Assembly (NCBI GenBank): GCA_046756405.1
Contig: JBHHWH010000101.1
Span: forward strand, 1-7,496
Reading direction: 5' to 3'
DNA: 7,496 bases
DNA from: JBHHWH01 sp046756405
GTDB lineage: Bacteria > Actinomycetota > Acidimicrobiia > Spongiisociales > ZC4RG35
Under the pieces are notes generated by a model that searched no databases, was not told the origin of the DNA, and was given only the letters and a program-made list of their open reading frames with translations. Made by a program: the position numbers and the translations under genes. Below are positions 1 through 6,604 of the stretch, piece by piece; position 1 is the stretch's first letter, and every line of letters begins with the position of its first letter.

Positions 1-67
1 TGTAGGTCTCAGCCCCACATAGGCCGGTCAGTTTCCGGAAGCTCACACCACGTCTGCTTTCACTCAT
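1..67 (-). CDS. 5' end of a further operon gene, runs off the left edge (unknown product)
   Basis: An ATG at 67-65 opens a frame that stays free of stops to the window edge. The visible residues are MSESRRGVSFRKLTGLCGAE followed by TY. The start overlaps the stop of the ERCC4 nuclease gene by 8 nt (ATGAGTGA), in keeping with the coupled starts of the preceding genes. A GGAG Shine-Dalgarno lies about 5 nt upstream of the ATG, inside the end of the nuclease gene. Only 22 codons are visible, so no function can be assigned. A chance open frame of this length is possible; the good ribosome site and the operon pattern are the main support. Confidence 0.5.
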   Translation of the reverse strand, partial: MSESRRGVSFRKLTGLCGAETY

Positions 68-728
68 CAAACTCCACCATTCCTCCCATCGCTTCAGCCT
101 TCTTCGGTCCTACCCCCTCAACTCCCATCATCTCCCCCTCGCTCACCGACCATCTCATCGGCACCCCGCCGAACCTCTCCACGATCCTCTCCGCCAGCTC
201 CGGCCCCACCCCGGGCAGCCCCTGGAGAAAGTGGGCCTGCTGGAGCTTCGTGCTTACCCCCCAGCCTTTCGCCTTGGGCCTGCTCCGGGTCCGTGTCGTC
301 GTATGCTTCTCCCGCCGGTTCCAGCCATCTAGTACCCCTATGAGGTCAACAAACTCCCCCTCGTCTCGCACCCAGAAGGTTCCCACCCCGGCCTCGAAGG
401 CCGCTGAGGCCACCGTCCCCCAGATAGCGTCAAAGGTCCACCTTCTCCCCGACCATGACGGATACACCAGCTCCCCATCCCTGGTCCATGCCGGATAGCC
501 GACCAGGACGATACAGGCCCGGGGGAGGTCGGCCATCTTGGTCAACTGGTCGGCCAGCCGTCCGTCGCTGATGGAGGCGACTAGATCCTCTGGGAACTTC
601 TTACGTTGCACACCGAGCTTGCGCCGTCGGGAGGTCAGAAGCAGGTCACAGCCGTAGGATTCCGGCGAGGAGGAGACCTTGCCGAGGGCCTTGACGTGAG
701 AGGGCTCGGTGTTGGAGACGAGGATCAC
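60..728 (-). CDS. XPF/ERCC4-type nuclease with C-terminal helix-hairpin-helix
   Basis: This 222-aa protein looks like a compact XPF/MUS81/Hef-type nuclease, a family that cuts branched DNA such as flaps and forks. The ERCC4 nuclease region covers roughly residues 2-135. SNTEP (5-9) lies where the family has its DxRE strand, D28 sits in the GD(Y) position, and VQRKKFPEDL (40-49) matches the VERKxxxDL motif, followed by the typical SISDGRLADQL (52-62). Glutamine 41 replaces the usual glutamate and asparagine 6 the usual aspartate, so activity is uncertain. Two helix-hairpin-helix DNA-binding hairpins follow: LPGVGP (171-176) and VEGVGP (203-208). The GTG start at 728 overlaps the upstream stop (GTGA) and has an AGGAGA ribosome site; the ERCC4 strand begins immediately, so no other start fits. 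The family assignment is strong; the substrate is unknown. Confidence 0.85.
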   Translation of the reverse strand: MILVSNTEPSHVKALGKVSSSPESYGCDLLLTSRRRKLGVQRKKFPEDLVASISDGRLADQLTKMADLPRACIVLVGYPAWTRDGELVYPSWSGRRWTFDAIWGTVASAAFEAGVGTFWVRDEGEFVDLIGVLDGWNRREKHTTTRTRSRPKAKGWGVSTKLQQAHFLQGLPGVGPELAERIVERFGGVPMRWSVSEGEMMGVEGVGPKKAEAMGGMVEFDE

Positions 729-934
729 AGCTTCTCCTGCATCAGTTCAAACTCAATGGCCTCCGGACGGTCGTGGCTGAGGCTCCCACCGTCCGTTCTC
801 ACCGTTACACCCCACTTGGTCTCTATGACCTCCAGCAGGGTGCCTCCCAAGGTGGCTCCCAGGCAGCAGTCTGACGCCCAGACGACCACCTTCTTGCCAA
901 TGTAGGCTTCAAGCTCTTTCACTATGGCGCTCAT
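725..934 (-). CDS. Small protein, possible Sm-like/small-barrel fold (69 aa)
   Basis: This is a 69-aa protein of unknown function. The frame extends upstream to 973, but the ATG at 934 is chosen because GAGGAGG lies 5 nt before it and it forms an ATGA overlap with the upstream stop. After a short helix (residues 3-11) the pattern alternates strands: IGKKVVVWASD (12-22), LGATLGGTLLEVIE (25-38) and WGVTVRTDG (41-49). This resembles the start of Sm/Hfq-type or other small beta-barrels, which bind nucleic acid or assemble as rings. The fold is inferred by eye; no signature residue proves it. It lies between the Cys/His-rich protein and the ERCC4 nuclease and is translationally coupled to both, so a role as an accessory to the nuclease is possible but untested. 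Confidence 0.75.
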   Translation of the reverse strand: MSAIVKELEAYIGKKVVVWASDCCLGATLGGTLLEVIETKWGVTVRTDGGSLSHDRPEAIEFELMQEKL

Positions 935-1539
935 TGTCCCTCCTCGCGCCAGGCCCCTACGGTACCCAGCCACCTGCCCCAGGTGTCGCCTACATGGCGG
1001 TATCGAACCCTGCCCCTAATCCACCCCTCCTCATCTGGTGGCCCTATTTGGCCGAACTGGGAACATTGCGTACCACACCCGTTACACTCATGGACTCCCA
1101 TATGACCTGCTCCCAGCGAGCAGCTATGAGGCCCCCAGAATACCGGACATTCTCTCGGCTCCTGTCTCGGATAGCTTCCATCATGCCAGTAGACCGTTGG
1201 CCCCTCATGGTCGTCGTGTTCATATGCAACGATCAGCAGCCAACCTCGGGGGTACTTCCAAGGGGCAGACCGAACCCGCTCCACCAGCTTGGAAGGTGGT
1301 AGATGATTGAACGATCCAGTCCAGAAGTCTAGGGCGAAGACCTTGTTCCCTCCTGCGAGGACAACGTGCGGGCCTTCAAACTGTGCCAGTCGACTCTCCA
1401 GCTCCCCCAGGTCTACCTTCTTCCAGGAAGTTGACCTGGAGTCGTCGTACTGCCAACTGATGTGGTCCAAAACCAGGAGCCACCGATTGGAGTAGCTATT
1501 GAGTCCAGGGAGCAGGATGGCGTCTGTGATGATGCTCAT
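931..1539 (-). CDS. Unrecognised Cys/His-rich protein with likely zinc site (202 aa)
   Basis: I do not recognise this family. The protein is 202 aa if started at the ATG at 1539, which overlaps the preceding stop as ATGA like its neighbours; in-frame ATGs at 1545 and 1551 would add 2 or 4 residues. Residues 17-75 form an alternating hydrophobic, aromatic-rich region (NRWLLVLDHISWQY; HVVLAGGNKVFALDFW). Residues 131-159 hold a tight cluster of C131, C140, H146, H150, C152, C155 and C159, a likely zinc-binding element; its GHMGVHEC segment resembles the CxxxxGHxGxHxC pattern I recall from small actinobacterial and phage proteins. The last 40 residues are rich in Trp, Gly and Arg, which could contact nucleic acid. 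It lies between the RecA-like ATPase and the small-barrel gene, so a part in DNA processing is inferred from position only. Confidence 0.8.
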   Translation of the reverse strand: MSIITDAILLPGLNSYSNRWLLVLDHISWQYDDSRSTSWKKVDLGELESRLAQFEGPHVVLAGGNKVFALDFWTGSFNHLPPSKLVERVRSAPWKYPRGWLLIVAYEHDDHEGPTVYWHDGSYPRQEPRECPVFWGPHSCSLGAGHMGVHECNGCGTQCSQFGQIGPPDEEGWIRGRVRYRHVGDTWGRWLGTVGAWREEGQ

Positions 1540-2438
1540 CGCCATCCCCATACGTCTTTCAGGAACCCCTCAGCGAACCCCACGTCTGTAATGTCCACCG
1601 CTCCGGGGTTCTCGAACCCACGATCTTTCGTCCGCCTCACAAACACCAAATGGTCCCCTCCTGGACTGCGCTTCAACTGCACCGTCAGCCAAAAGTCTGC
1701 CCCCTGGTCTCCCTTCCCGGCGGGCATGGTCTCCCCGTACAGCCCTCGCAGTTGAGCCGCCTTCCCCCCAGGAAAGATGTCCTTCTCCAGACAGACGGCC
1801 AGCTTGTGACACGGCGGTCCAGCGAGCAGCCCCAACACGGCCTTGTTGTAGACCTTCTTGATCTGCACCCAGTCCCGGTTGCCCTGGAACCCGCCATAGT
1901 CCCGGTCGGTCCCCTTGCCGGACTCCTTCTTCGCTTTGACCTGTTCGGCCCGCAGCTCAGCCCAGTAGGCGTTTTCGTCCTCACCGTAAGCCTTCTCAAT
2001 CCACCAGGACTGGACGGCATCCCACATGCGGTCGAGACGGTCCACGATGATCCAGTCGTCCCGTCCGGGCCTCTTTGCCCGTATCTGCCGGGCTGCCTCA
2101 GACCACGCCTCCCACCATGAGCTATAGTCTGTTTCCCCCCCGTCTGGTGTAAGCAGGTACCCATCAGGGTCGGACGCCTGCCAGATGCTCACGTTGTCCA
2201 GCTTCGGGTGGGAGAGGAGACTTACGGCGGCAGACCCGTCGGTGTCTATCACATAGAAGTGGGCTTCCGAACCGGACTCCTGCGCCGCTACTGCAATGCT
2301 GATCCACGCCTCAGACTTCCCCGTACCCTCCACGCCGAAGACGAGGATCCGCTCCTGGATGCCCCGAGGGTTGTGGAGGGGCTGTTGGGGTTTCTCTGAG
2401 CTGGGGCGTCTGCGGCGGCGTCTGCGTTGTGTGGTCAT
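1536..2438 (-). CDS. RecA-fold AAA ATPase, Sak4-like recombinase candidate
   Basis: This 300-aa P-loop ATPase probably acts in phage recombination. The Walker A motif is GVEGTGKS (35-42) and the Walker B strand is DWIIVDRLDRM (128-138), with D133 the likely metal-coordinating residue. FYVIDTD (61-67) forms another strand of the RecA core. The C-terminal half includes KLAVCLEKDIFPGGK (212-226) and LTVQLKR (251-257), consistent with a single-domain phage NTP-binding protein. Sak4-type proteins are small RecA relatives that anneal single strands and are stimulated by their cognate SSB. The neighbouring exonuclease supports that reading, but AAA_24-type ATPases of other function look similar. The N-terminus carries seven consecutive arginines (5-11), likely basic DNA contacts. 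The ATG overlaps the exonuclease stop (ATGA) and follows GGGAGA. ATPase is near certain; recombinase is inference. Confidence 0.9.
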   Translation of the reverse strand: MTTQRRRRRRRPSSEKPQQPLHNPRGIQERILVFGVEGTGKSEAWISIAVAAQESGSEAHFYVIDTDGSAAVSLLSHPKLDNVSIWQASDPDGYLLTPDGGETDYSSWWEAWSEAARQIRAKRPGRDDWIIVDRLDRMWDAVQSWWIEKAYGEDENAYWAELRAEQVKAKKESGKGTDRDYGGFQGNRDWVQIKKVYNKAVLGLLAGPPCHKLAVCLEKDIFPGGKAAQLRGLYGETMPAGKGDQGADFWLTVQLKRSPGGDHLVFVRRTKDRGFENPGAVDITDVGFAEGFLKDVWGWR

Positions 2439-3427
2439 GTCTTCTCCCGGTAGAAGCGGATCTCCTGGTACGGCTGGCCCTGCTTCTCGTACTTCGCTAT
2501 CTCCTCACCGAGGTCCAGGGCCAACTGACTCCGGTCCAGGGTAACCCGGCCTGGCTTCAGCACCGGCACCCAGCGGCCCACCCCTTCGATAGTGGCGGGG
2601 CCTTCCATCAGCAGCTTCAGCTTGTCGTCTATCTCCCGTCGCTTCCGCCGGGCCTCGTCCTCTTTGTCCTTCCACGACTGGCGCAGCAGCAGCAGGGTGT
2701 AGAGTTCATCCTCAGCGGGTACCTGCTCGGCCTCCTCGGCGTCCAGGCGCCCGCCTATCAGGTCGTGGAAGCGGCTCATGGAGCAGAACTTGGCCTTCTC
2801 GCAGGGCGGCAGGTCGGCAGGGTCCATCTCGACCAGGGTGTTGATGCGGCGGACCTTGCGGCGGATGCGGGACAGGGGTATGGGAGCTTCGGTTATCACC
2901 GGCAGGACGTGGATCTGGTCCAGGTCGATGTCGAACTCCCAGTTGCCGTCCTCGTCCTTGCTTCGCAGCCGTGGCGCAGCGGCATACAGCCAGGGAAGCC
3001 CCGTAGCGTGCATGTAGCAGGAGAGCTGCCACTGGTATTCGGGGAACTTGTCCAGCCCGCTACGGCAGAAGTCACCAAATGACTCCTCCCCGAGCGTCTT
3101 GATCTCCACCCCCAGAACCTCGTCTCCGTCGATGGCCTTCCCGTCGGTGTTGCCGACCACCACATGGCCGGGCGCTACTTCCAGGATGGCAGGCTCTCCG
3201 GGGGTGATCTCATAGCCAGCGTCTGAGGCTAGCCTCTCCCGCACCGGCCCTTCCCAGTCCTGTCCGGCCTGTAGCACCTGTTGGATGTAGTCGGATTTCT
3301 CTGCGGGTTGCTCCCCCTTGGCGAGGAACACCAGTTCGTTGATGCAACCTCCCAGGGCTGAGGCCCGGTAGTACCAGACACCTTCCGACTGGTAGATGGC
3401 TGGACGGTCACTGTCAGTATGCAGCAT
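2435..3427 (-). CDS. PD-(D/E)XK exonuclease, YqaJ/Cas4/RecB-like
   Basis: This 330-aa protein has the layout of phage PD-(D/E)XK exonucleases that resect DNA ends for recombination. The N-terminal RASALGGCINELVF (21-34) matches the conserved RxSxxxxC entry segment. The acidic E59 follows in AGQDWEGPVRERL. The active-site core is NTDG (93-96, D95), then VLGVEIKT (104-111, with E108 and K110). QLSCY (134-138) is the QxxxY motif of RecB-like nucleases. C28 together with C209 and C215 (CEKAKFC) could hold a metal or iron-sulphur site as in Cas4 and AddB, but only three of the usual four cysteines are obvious. Residues 240-275 form a charged, probably coiled-coil segment. The start has AGGAGA about 5 nt upstream and lies 21 nt after a large inverted repeat. 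The next gene, a RecA-like ATPase, overlaps it by 4 nt, the usual nuclease-recombinase pairing. Confidence 0.9.
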   Translation of the reverse strand: MLHTDSDRPAIYQSEGVWYYRASALGGCINELVFLAKGEQPAEKSDYIQQVLQAGQDWEGPVRERLASDAGYEITPGEPAILEVAPGHVVVGNTDGKAIDGDEVLGVEIKTLGEESFGDFCRSGLDKFPEYQWQLSCYMHATGLPWLYAAAPRLRSKDEDGNWEFDIDLDQIHVLPVITEAPIPLSRIRRKVRRINTLVEMDPADLPPCEKAKFCSMSRFHDLIGGRLDAEEAEQVPAEDELYTLLLLRQSWKDKEDEARRKRREIDDKLKLLMEGPATIEGVGRWVPVLKPGRVTLDRSQLALDLGEEIAKYEKQGQPYQEIRFYREKT

Positions 3428-3448
3428 GAGGTCTCCTGTCTCTTAGGG

Positions 3449-3503
3449 GCCCCCGCCGGAAGGCGCTGGCACGACGTGGGGAGGTCGTTCTTCCGGCGGG
3501 GGC
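3449..3503. repeat. 14-bp perfect inverted repeat before the exonuclease gene
   Basis: Arms at 3449-3462 and 3490-3503 are perfect reverse complements (arm core CCCCCGCCGGAA), enclosing 27 nt. A second 5-bp stem, ACGAC/GTCGT at 3471-3475 and 3484-3488, lies inside the loop. On the leftward mRNA this makes a very stable hairpin 21 nt before the exonuclease ATG. No U-tract follows, so it is not a classical intrinsic terminator; attenuation, RNA stabilisation, a protein site or U-tract-less termination are all possible. Confidence 0.8.
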
Positions 3504-3507
3504 GAAG

Positions 3508-3549
3508 TGGGGGTGGAAGGCCCCGATGGCATACAGCCCTCCACCCCCA
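3508..3549. repeat. 10-bp perfect inverted repeat after the possible SSB gene
   Basis: Arms TGGGGGTGGA (3508-3517) and TCCACCCCCA (3540-3549) enclose 22 nt. In the leftward mRNA this hairpin begins 7 nt after the TAG stop of the upstream gene and is only 4 nt from the next inverted repeat, so the two would stack as a tandem pair filling most of the 129-nt gap. Confidence 0.75.
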
Positions 3550-3556
3550 GGCCTGC

Positions 3557-4315
3557 CTAGCCCACCACCTTATCGATCAGGGCGTCGAAGTCGTCGTCAG
3601 ACAGCTTCGCCAGCTCCCCGGAGAGGGCAAAGTCGTCGGTCTGGATGTAGTCCACGAACTCATCCTCGGAGCCGTCGAAGTCGTCATATGCCTTCTTCAA
3701 CTTCCCCTCCAGGCCGGACGACCCGGACTTGCGGCTGCGGGCCTTCTTGCGCCCACCACCGGCCTTCTCCACGCCGACACACTGGAAGTACCAGTCGATC
3801 CGCTCCTGGCCGTCGCCGGTTGTGTAGGTGACCGGGTTCCCGTCGGCGTCGGTGTCGTGAGTGGGGACAAGCTGGTAGGTGCGGCCCGCCCAGGAGGAGG
3901 CTTCCTCCCACGGACCCCAGGTCTCCAGCTCGTCGGTGCCGATCAGCTCGACCAGGCTGGCTATCAGCCGTCCAAGCTCCGACCGGGCCCAGGGCATCTC
4001 CCCGGCTCCGCGAGTCGACTCGATCTTCTCACCGTTCTCCCGCGGGTCGACCCACTGGGAGGTATTGCCGATCAGGAACGACCGGCGGTTGTGTTCGCCG
4101 TCGAGAGGCTCGATGATCTCACCGACGGAATACGACCCGTCTTCCTGTTCGATGAGACGGTGGGCCTCACCCTCGAACACGAGATTCATCAGGTTCTCGC
4201 CTGCCCGAGTGGTGACCAACTCACCGTCTCGCTTGCGGGCCTTCTCCCAGTGGGCGGAGAGGACCTTTATCTGATATGGCTGAGGGATTCCTCCCTCACT
4301 AGTACCCCAAGGCAT
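3557..4315 (-). CDS. Unrecognised acidic-tailed protein, possible phage ssDNA-binding protein
   Basis: This 252-aa protein is not confidently recognised. It begins MPWGTS, the same six residues as the helicase one gene upstream. Residues 10-180 look like a beta-rich globular domain with many aromatic residues (RRSFLIGNTSQWVDP 77-91, TWGPWEEASSWAGRTYQL 132-149, DWYFQCVGVE 174-183). A basic, Gly/Ser-rich linker (RKKARSRKSGSS, 189-200) leads to a strongly acidic C-terminal tail (211-248) with repeated DD and DE pairs. A nucleic-acid-binding core, flexible linker and acidic tail is the design of bacterial and phage ssDNA-binding proteins, and the gene lies between the helicase and a nuclease/Sak4-like pair, where a cognate SSB would be expected. 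That function is inference. The ATG at 4315 has AAAGGAG 4 nt upstream. Both flanks carry tandem inverted repeats, suggesting separate control of this message. Confidence 0.85.
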   Translation of the reverse strand: MPWGTSEGGIPQPYQIKVLSAHWEKARKRDGELVTTRAGENLMNLVFEGEAHRLIEQEDGSYSVGEIIEPLDGEHNRRSFLIGNTSQWVDPRENGEKIESTRGAGEMPWARSELGRLIASLVELIGTDELETWGPWEEASSWAGRTYQLVPTHDTDADGNPVTYTTGDGQERIDWYFQCVGVEKAGGGRKKARSRKSGSSGLEGKLKKAYDDFDGSEDEFVDYIQTDDFALSGELAKLSDDDFDALIDKVVG

Positions 4316-4344
4316 GTTGCTCCTTTCTCATTCGGGGCTTGTCA

Positions 4345-4396
4345 TCCCAGCCGGAGGAGTAAACGGAGAGGGAGCGAAAACGTCCTCCGGCTGGGA
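4345..4396. repeat. 14-bp perfect inverted repeat before the possible SSB gene
   Basis: Arms TCCCAGCCGGAGGA (4345-4358) and TCCTCCGGCTGGGA (4383-4396) enclose 24 nt. In the leftward mRNA the hairpin ends 29 nt before the ATG of the acidic-tailed protein and leaves its AAAGGAG ribosome site exposed. No U-tract follows. Confidence 0.8.
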
Positions 4397-4402
4397 CTTC
4401 TA

Positions 4403-4468
4403 TTGGCGGGTGGGGTTGACTTCCCCTATCGACAGTGTGGATACCACATTGCCCTCCCCACCCGCCAA
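4403..4468. repeat. 13-bp perfect inverted repeat after the helicase gene
   Basis: Arms TTGGCGGGTGGGG (4403-4415) and CCCCACCCGCCAA (4456-4468) enclose 40 nt, which contain a smaller hairpin (TGTGG at 4436-4440, CCACA at 4444-4448). In the leftward mRNA it starts 3 nt after the helicase TGA and is 6 nt from the next inverted repeat, the same tandem arrangement as in the gap after the following gene. Confidence 0.8.
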
Positions 4469-4471
4469 ATC

Positions 4472-6595
4472 TCAAATCTCTATATCCTCCTTTGCTCTAC
4501 CGAACCCTTCTACCAGCGTACGACTCTGCACGTCATTCCCCCTCACGACGGCCTTCCGCCACCACTTGGGGAATAGCTGGCCTTGCTCACCGAGTAACCG
4601 CCAGACACTCCCGTCGAGAACGTACGTCGCCCCCCAGTCGGTCTCCGAGCGCATGACACGGCCTGTCGCCTGGACGATACTCCGCACCGTCTCGGTGACA
4701 TACCAGCCCTGCCCTCCCGGGCTGCGCATCCGTTTCGATACCTGCTTGTCCCCCAGGTAGGGGAAGGGGGCTTTGGCAATGACCTGGACACGGCAGTAGT
4801 CCTTGTAGAGGTCGAGGCCCCGGTCGAGGGATGGGGCCAGCAGGATTCCGGTCGAGGTAAGCCAGTCATTGAGAGTTCCGTCTCGTTGTTGCGCATTACT
4901 ATAGGTGAACACGGGACGGCGAGTCAACTGTTTCAGCCTGGCCCTCAGCTCCTCTGTCAGCCGGTAGGAATGGGTGTGGATGAGGATCCGCTGGTCGGGC
5001 CACTCTTTCACAATGAGGGCTATCTCTTCGGCCAGGGCGGGATACGCCTCTTTTTGGGTCTTCTGCGTTACCGGGCCGACATGACGGTCGAGGAAGATAG
5101 GTCGCCTCTCCGGCGGGAAGGTGCTGTCCATCTCCACCTTCGCCCACTCGCCATCCGCCAGTCCCAGGTCTTCGGCCATCTGGCTGGCGGAGATGACCGT
5201 TGCTGACATCAACAGCCAGCGGTTGCCATGCTGCCACAACCAGTCCCCGGCGTAGTCGGCTACCCGCACAGGGCGGAACCGCACATTCTGCCGCTCTACG
5301 GTGCCCTGCCGGCGGCGGGCGTCCTCGTAGCCGTCGACAACCCAGTTGTCGTCCAGGTGCGGCAGGATGGCGTTTATCTTCCGGATCAGCTCTCCGAGGG
5401 CCTTGCGTCGCTTCCGCTGGTTGCGGCTTCGGGACGACAGCCCGGCCCTCTCCTTCCGGACCTTCGGTATGACTTCCTGTCTCAGCCAGCGAGCCCAGGA
5501 TTCCATCTCCCCGACATTGGGCGGCAGGTCGATACGCAGCTTGTTACGCAGCCGACGGCCTATCACTACTTCGATGTGGCGCATCAGCTCCCCCTCTAGC
5601 TGATCTGCCTCGTCGCAGACAACCAGGCCCCGGTTCCGGAACATGCCGGGTCCGTTGGCTGCCACCAGCAGGTAGGCGGTGTTGAGGACTGCCAGCTTGG
5701 CGATCTCCGCCCTGGAACGGGCCTGAAGGTACGGGCAGGCCCCTACAGGGTGGCAGTCGTCACAATGGGGTTCGGGTTCCTCCAATGCATCCACGGCCTG
5801 GCCGCCTCCCCAGGAGCCTCCTCCATCAGTAGCCCGCAGTATGGGGCAGCTACTGCACCCTGGGTACTGTTTGATCTCCCGTTTGGAGCAGTCTTCGGCG
5901 GACACATCCGGCCACAGGTCCGGGCGATCGGCGGTCGGGTAGTTGGACCGGCCTTTCAGCACAGCCGCATACTCGAAGTCGGCAGCGAACTGGTCCTGGA
6001 GGCTCTTCGTGTTGCAGACGTAGAGGGTCTGAGGGGGTTTGAGGGTCCTCCGGACCATCTCGGCTATGAAGGTCTTACCCGAGCCGGTAGGGGCGTCGAG
6101 GATGACTACCCGCCGTCCGGCACGGAACTGGGAGACGATCTCAGCTATGGTCTCTAGCTGCCCCTGGCGGAACTTGGAGAACTGGAGGGGCACGCCCTCG
6201 CCGTAGAACTCGTGATGGGGGTCATTGGGGAGGCCGAGATGCGGCGTTTCAATGAGTCTTTGAGGTTTGGTCCCCCGGGGTTCAGTAGGCTCCCCTACCT
6301 CCTTGGGTTGCCTCCTAGCCCTCTCCTCGTCCGTCTCGTGCAGCTTCCGCCAGACGATTACATCCTTCACATGCCCGCAGATACGCCGCCGGCGGACCTC
6401 CCCGTAGGCGTGGGAGTAGCAGGAGCAGGTGTAGCGTCGCCCGTTCAGGGTCACGGTGTAGGAGTCGTAGCTGTCGGACAGCTTCCTGCTCCCTTCCACT
6501 ATCCAGCCTGTCTCGGTGGCGCGCACAGCCCGTTGCTGGCCTCGCTCGAACAGTTCAGCTTGAAACCCTCCAGCGTCAGAGGTTCCCCAAGGCAT
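4472..6595 (-). CDS. XPD/DinG-family DNA helicase with N-terminal SWIM zinc finger
   Basis: This 707-aa superfamily 2 helicase is of the XPD/Rad3/DinG type, enzymes that unwind DNA 5' to 3' and often carry an iron-sulphur cluster. Order of features: MPWGTS start; a SWIM zinc finger C57-x-C59 ... C73-x-H75; FRQGQ (142-146); Walker A DAPTGSGKT (167-175); a Cys-rich insert with C236, C247, C250, C278, C281 and C287 where XPD and DinG hold the cluster; a literal DEAD box (328-331); SAT (464-466); ILLAPSLDRGLDL (584-596); and motif VI QATGRVMR (642-649). The insert has six cysteines, so which four bind the cluster is unclear. SWIM fingers bind DNA or proteins; their fusion to this helicase is unusual to my knowledge. 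The ATG at 6595 follows GGAGA, 22 nt after the preceding stop. Helicase identity is near certain; its role in replication, recombination or repair is not fixed by sequence. Confidence 0.93.
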   Translation of the reverse strand: MPWGTSDAGGFQAELFERGQQRAVRATETGWIVEGSRKLSDSYDSYTVTLNGRRYTCSCYSHAYGEVRRRRICGHVKDVIVWRKLHETDEERARRQPKEVGEPTEPRGTKPQRLIETPHLGLPNDPHHEFYGEGVPLQFSKFRQGQLETIAEIVSQFRAGRRVVILDAPTGSGKTFIAEMVRRTLKPPQTLYVCNTKSLQDQFAADFEYAAVLKGRSNYPTADRPDLWPDVSAEDCSKREIKQYPGCSSCPILRATDGGGSWGGGQAVDALEEPEPHCDDCHPVGACPYLQARSRAEIAKLAVLNTAYLLVAANGPGMFRNRGLVVCDEADQLEGELMRHIEVVIGRRLRNKLRIDLPPNVGEMESWARWLRQEVIPKVRKERAGLSSRSRNQRKRRKALGELIRKINAILPHLDDNWVVDGYEDARRRQGTVERQNVRFRPVRVADYAGDWLWQHGNRWLLMSATVISASQMAEDLGLADGEWAKVEMDSTFPPERRPIFLDRHVGPVTQKTQKEAYPALAEEIALIVKEWPDQRILIHTHSYRLTEELRARLKQLTRRPVFTYSNAQQRDGTLNDWLTSTGILLAPSLDRGLDLYKDYCRVQVIAKAPFPYLGDKQVSKRMRSPGGQGWYVTETVRSIVQATGRVMRSETDWGATYVLDGSVWRLLGEQGQLFPKWWRKAVVRGNDVQSRTLVEGFGRAKEDIEI

Positions 6596-6604
6596 AGGTT
6601 CTCC

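Noticed and set aside
2429..3082. 217-codon open frame on the plus strand
   Set aside because: Antisense to the exonuclease, which has clear catalytic motifs; the plus-strand product shows only low-complexity Leu/Val/Gln repeats mirroring minus-strand codons.
4416..4444. Plus-strand promoter candidate TTGACT with GATACC inside the hairpin loop
   Set aside because: The -10 box is poor, and the bases are explained by the loop hairpin; no rightward gene follows.
3419..4576. 385-codon open frame on the plus strand
   Set aside because: It lies opposite the acidic-tailed protein gene and crosses both hairpin gaps. Its composition (Leu, Gly, Val, Arg rich, no motif) is typical of the antisense frame of a GC-rich gene, and it lacks operon context.
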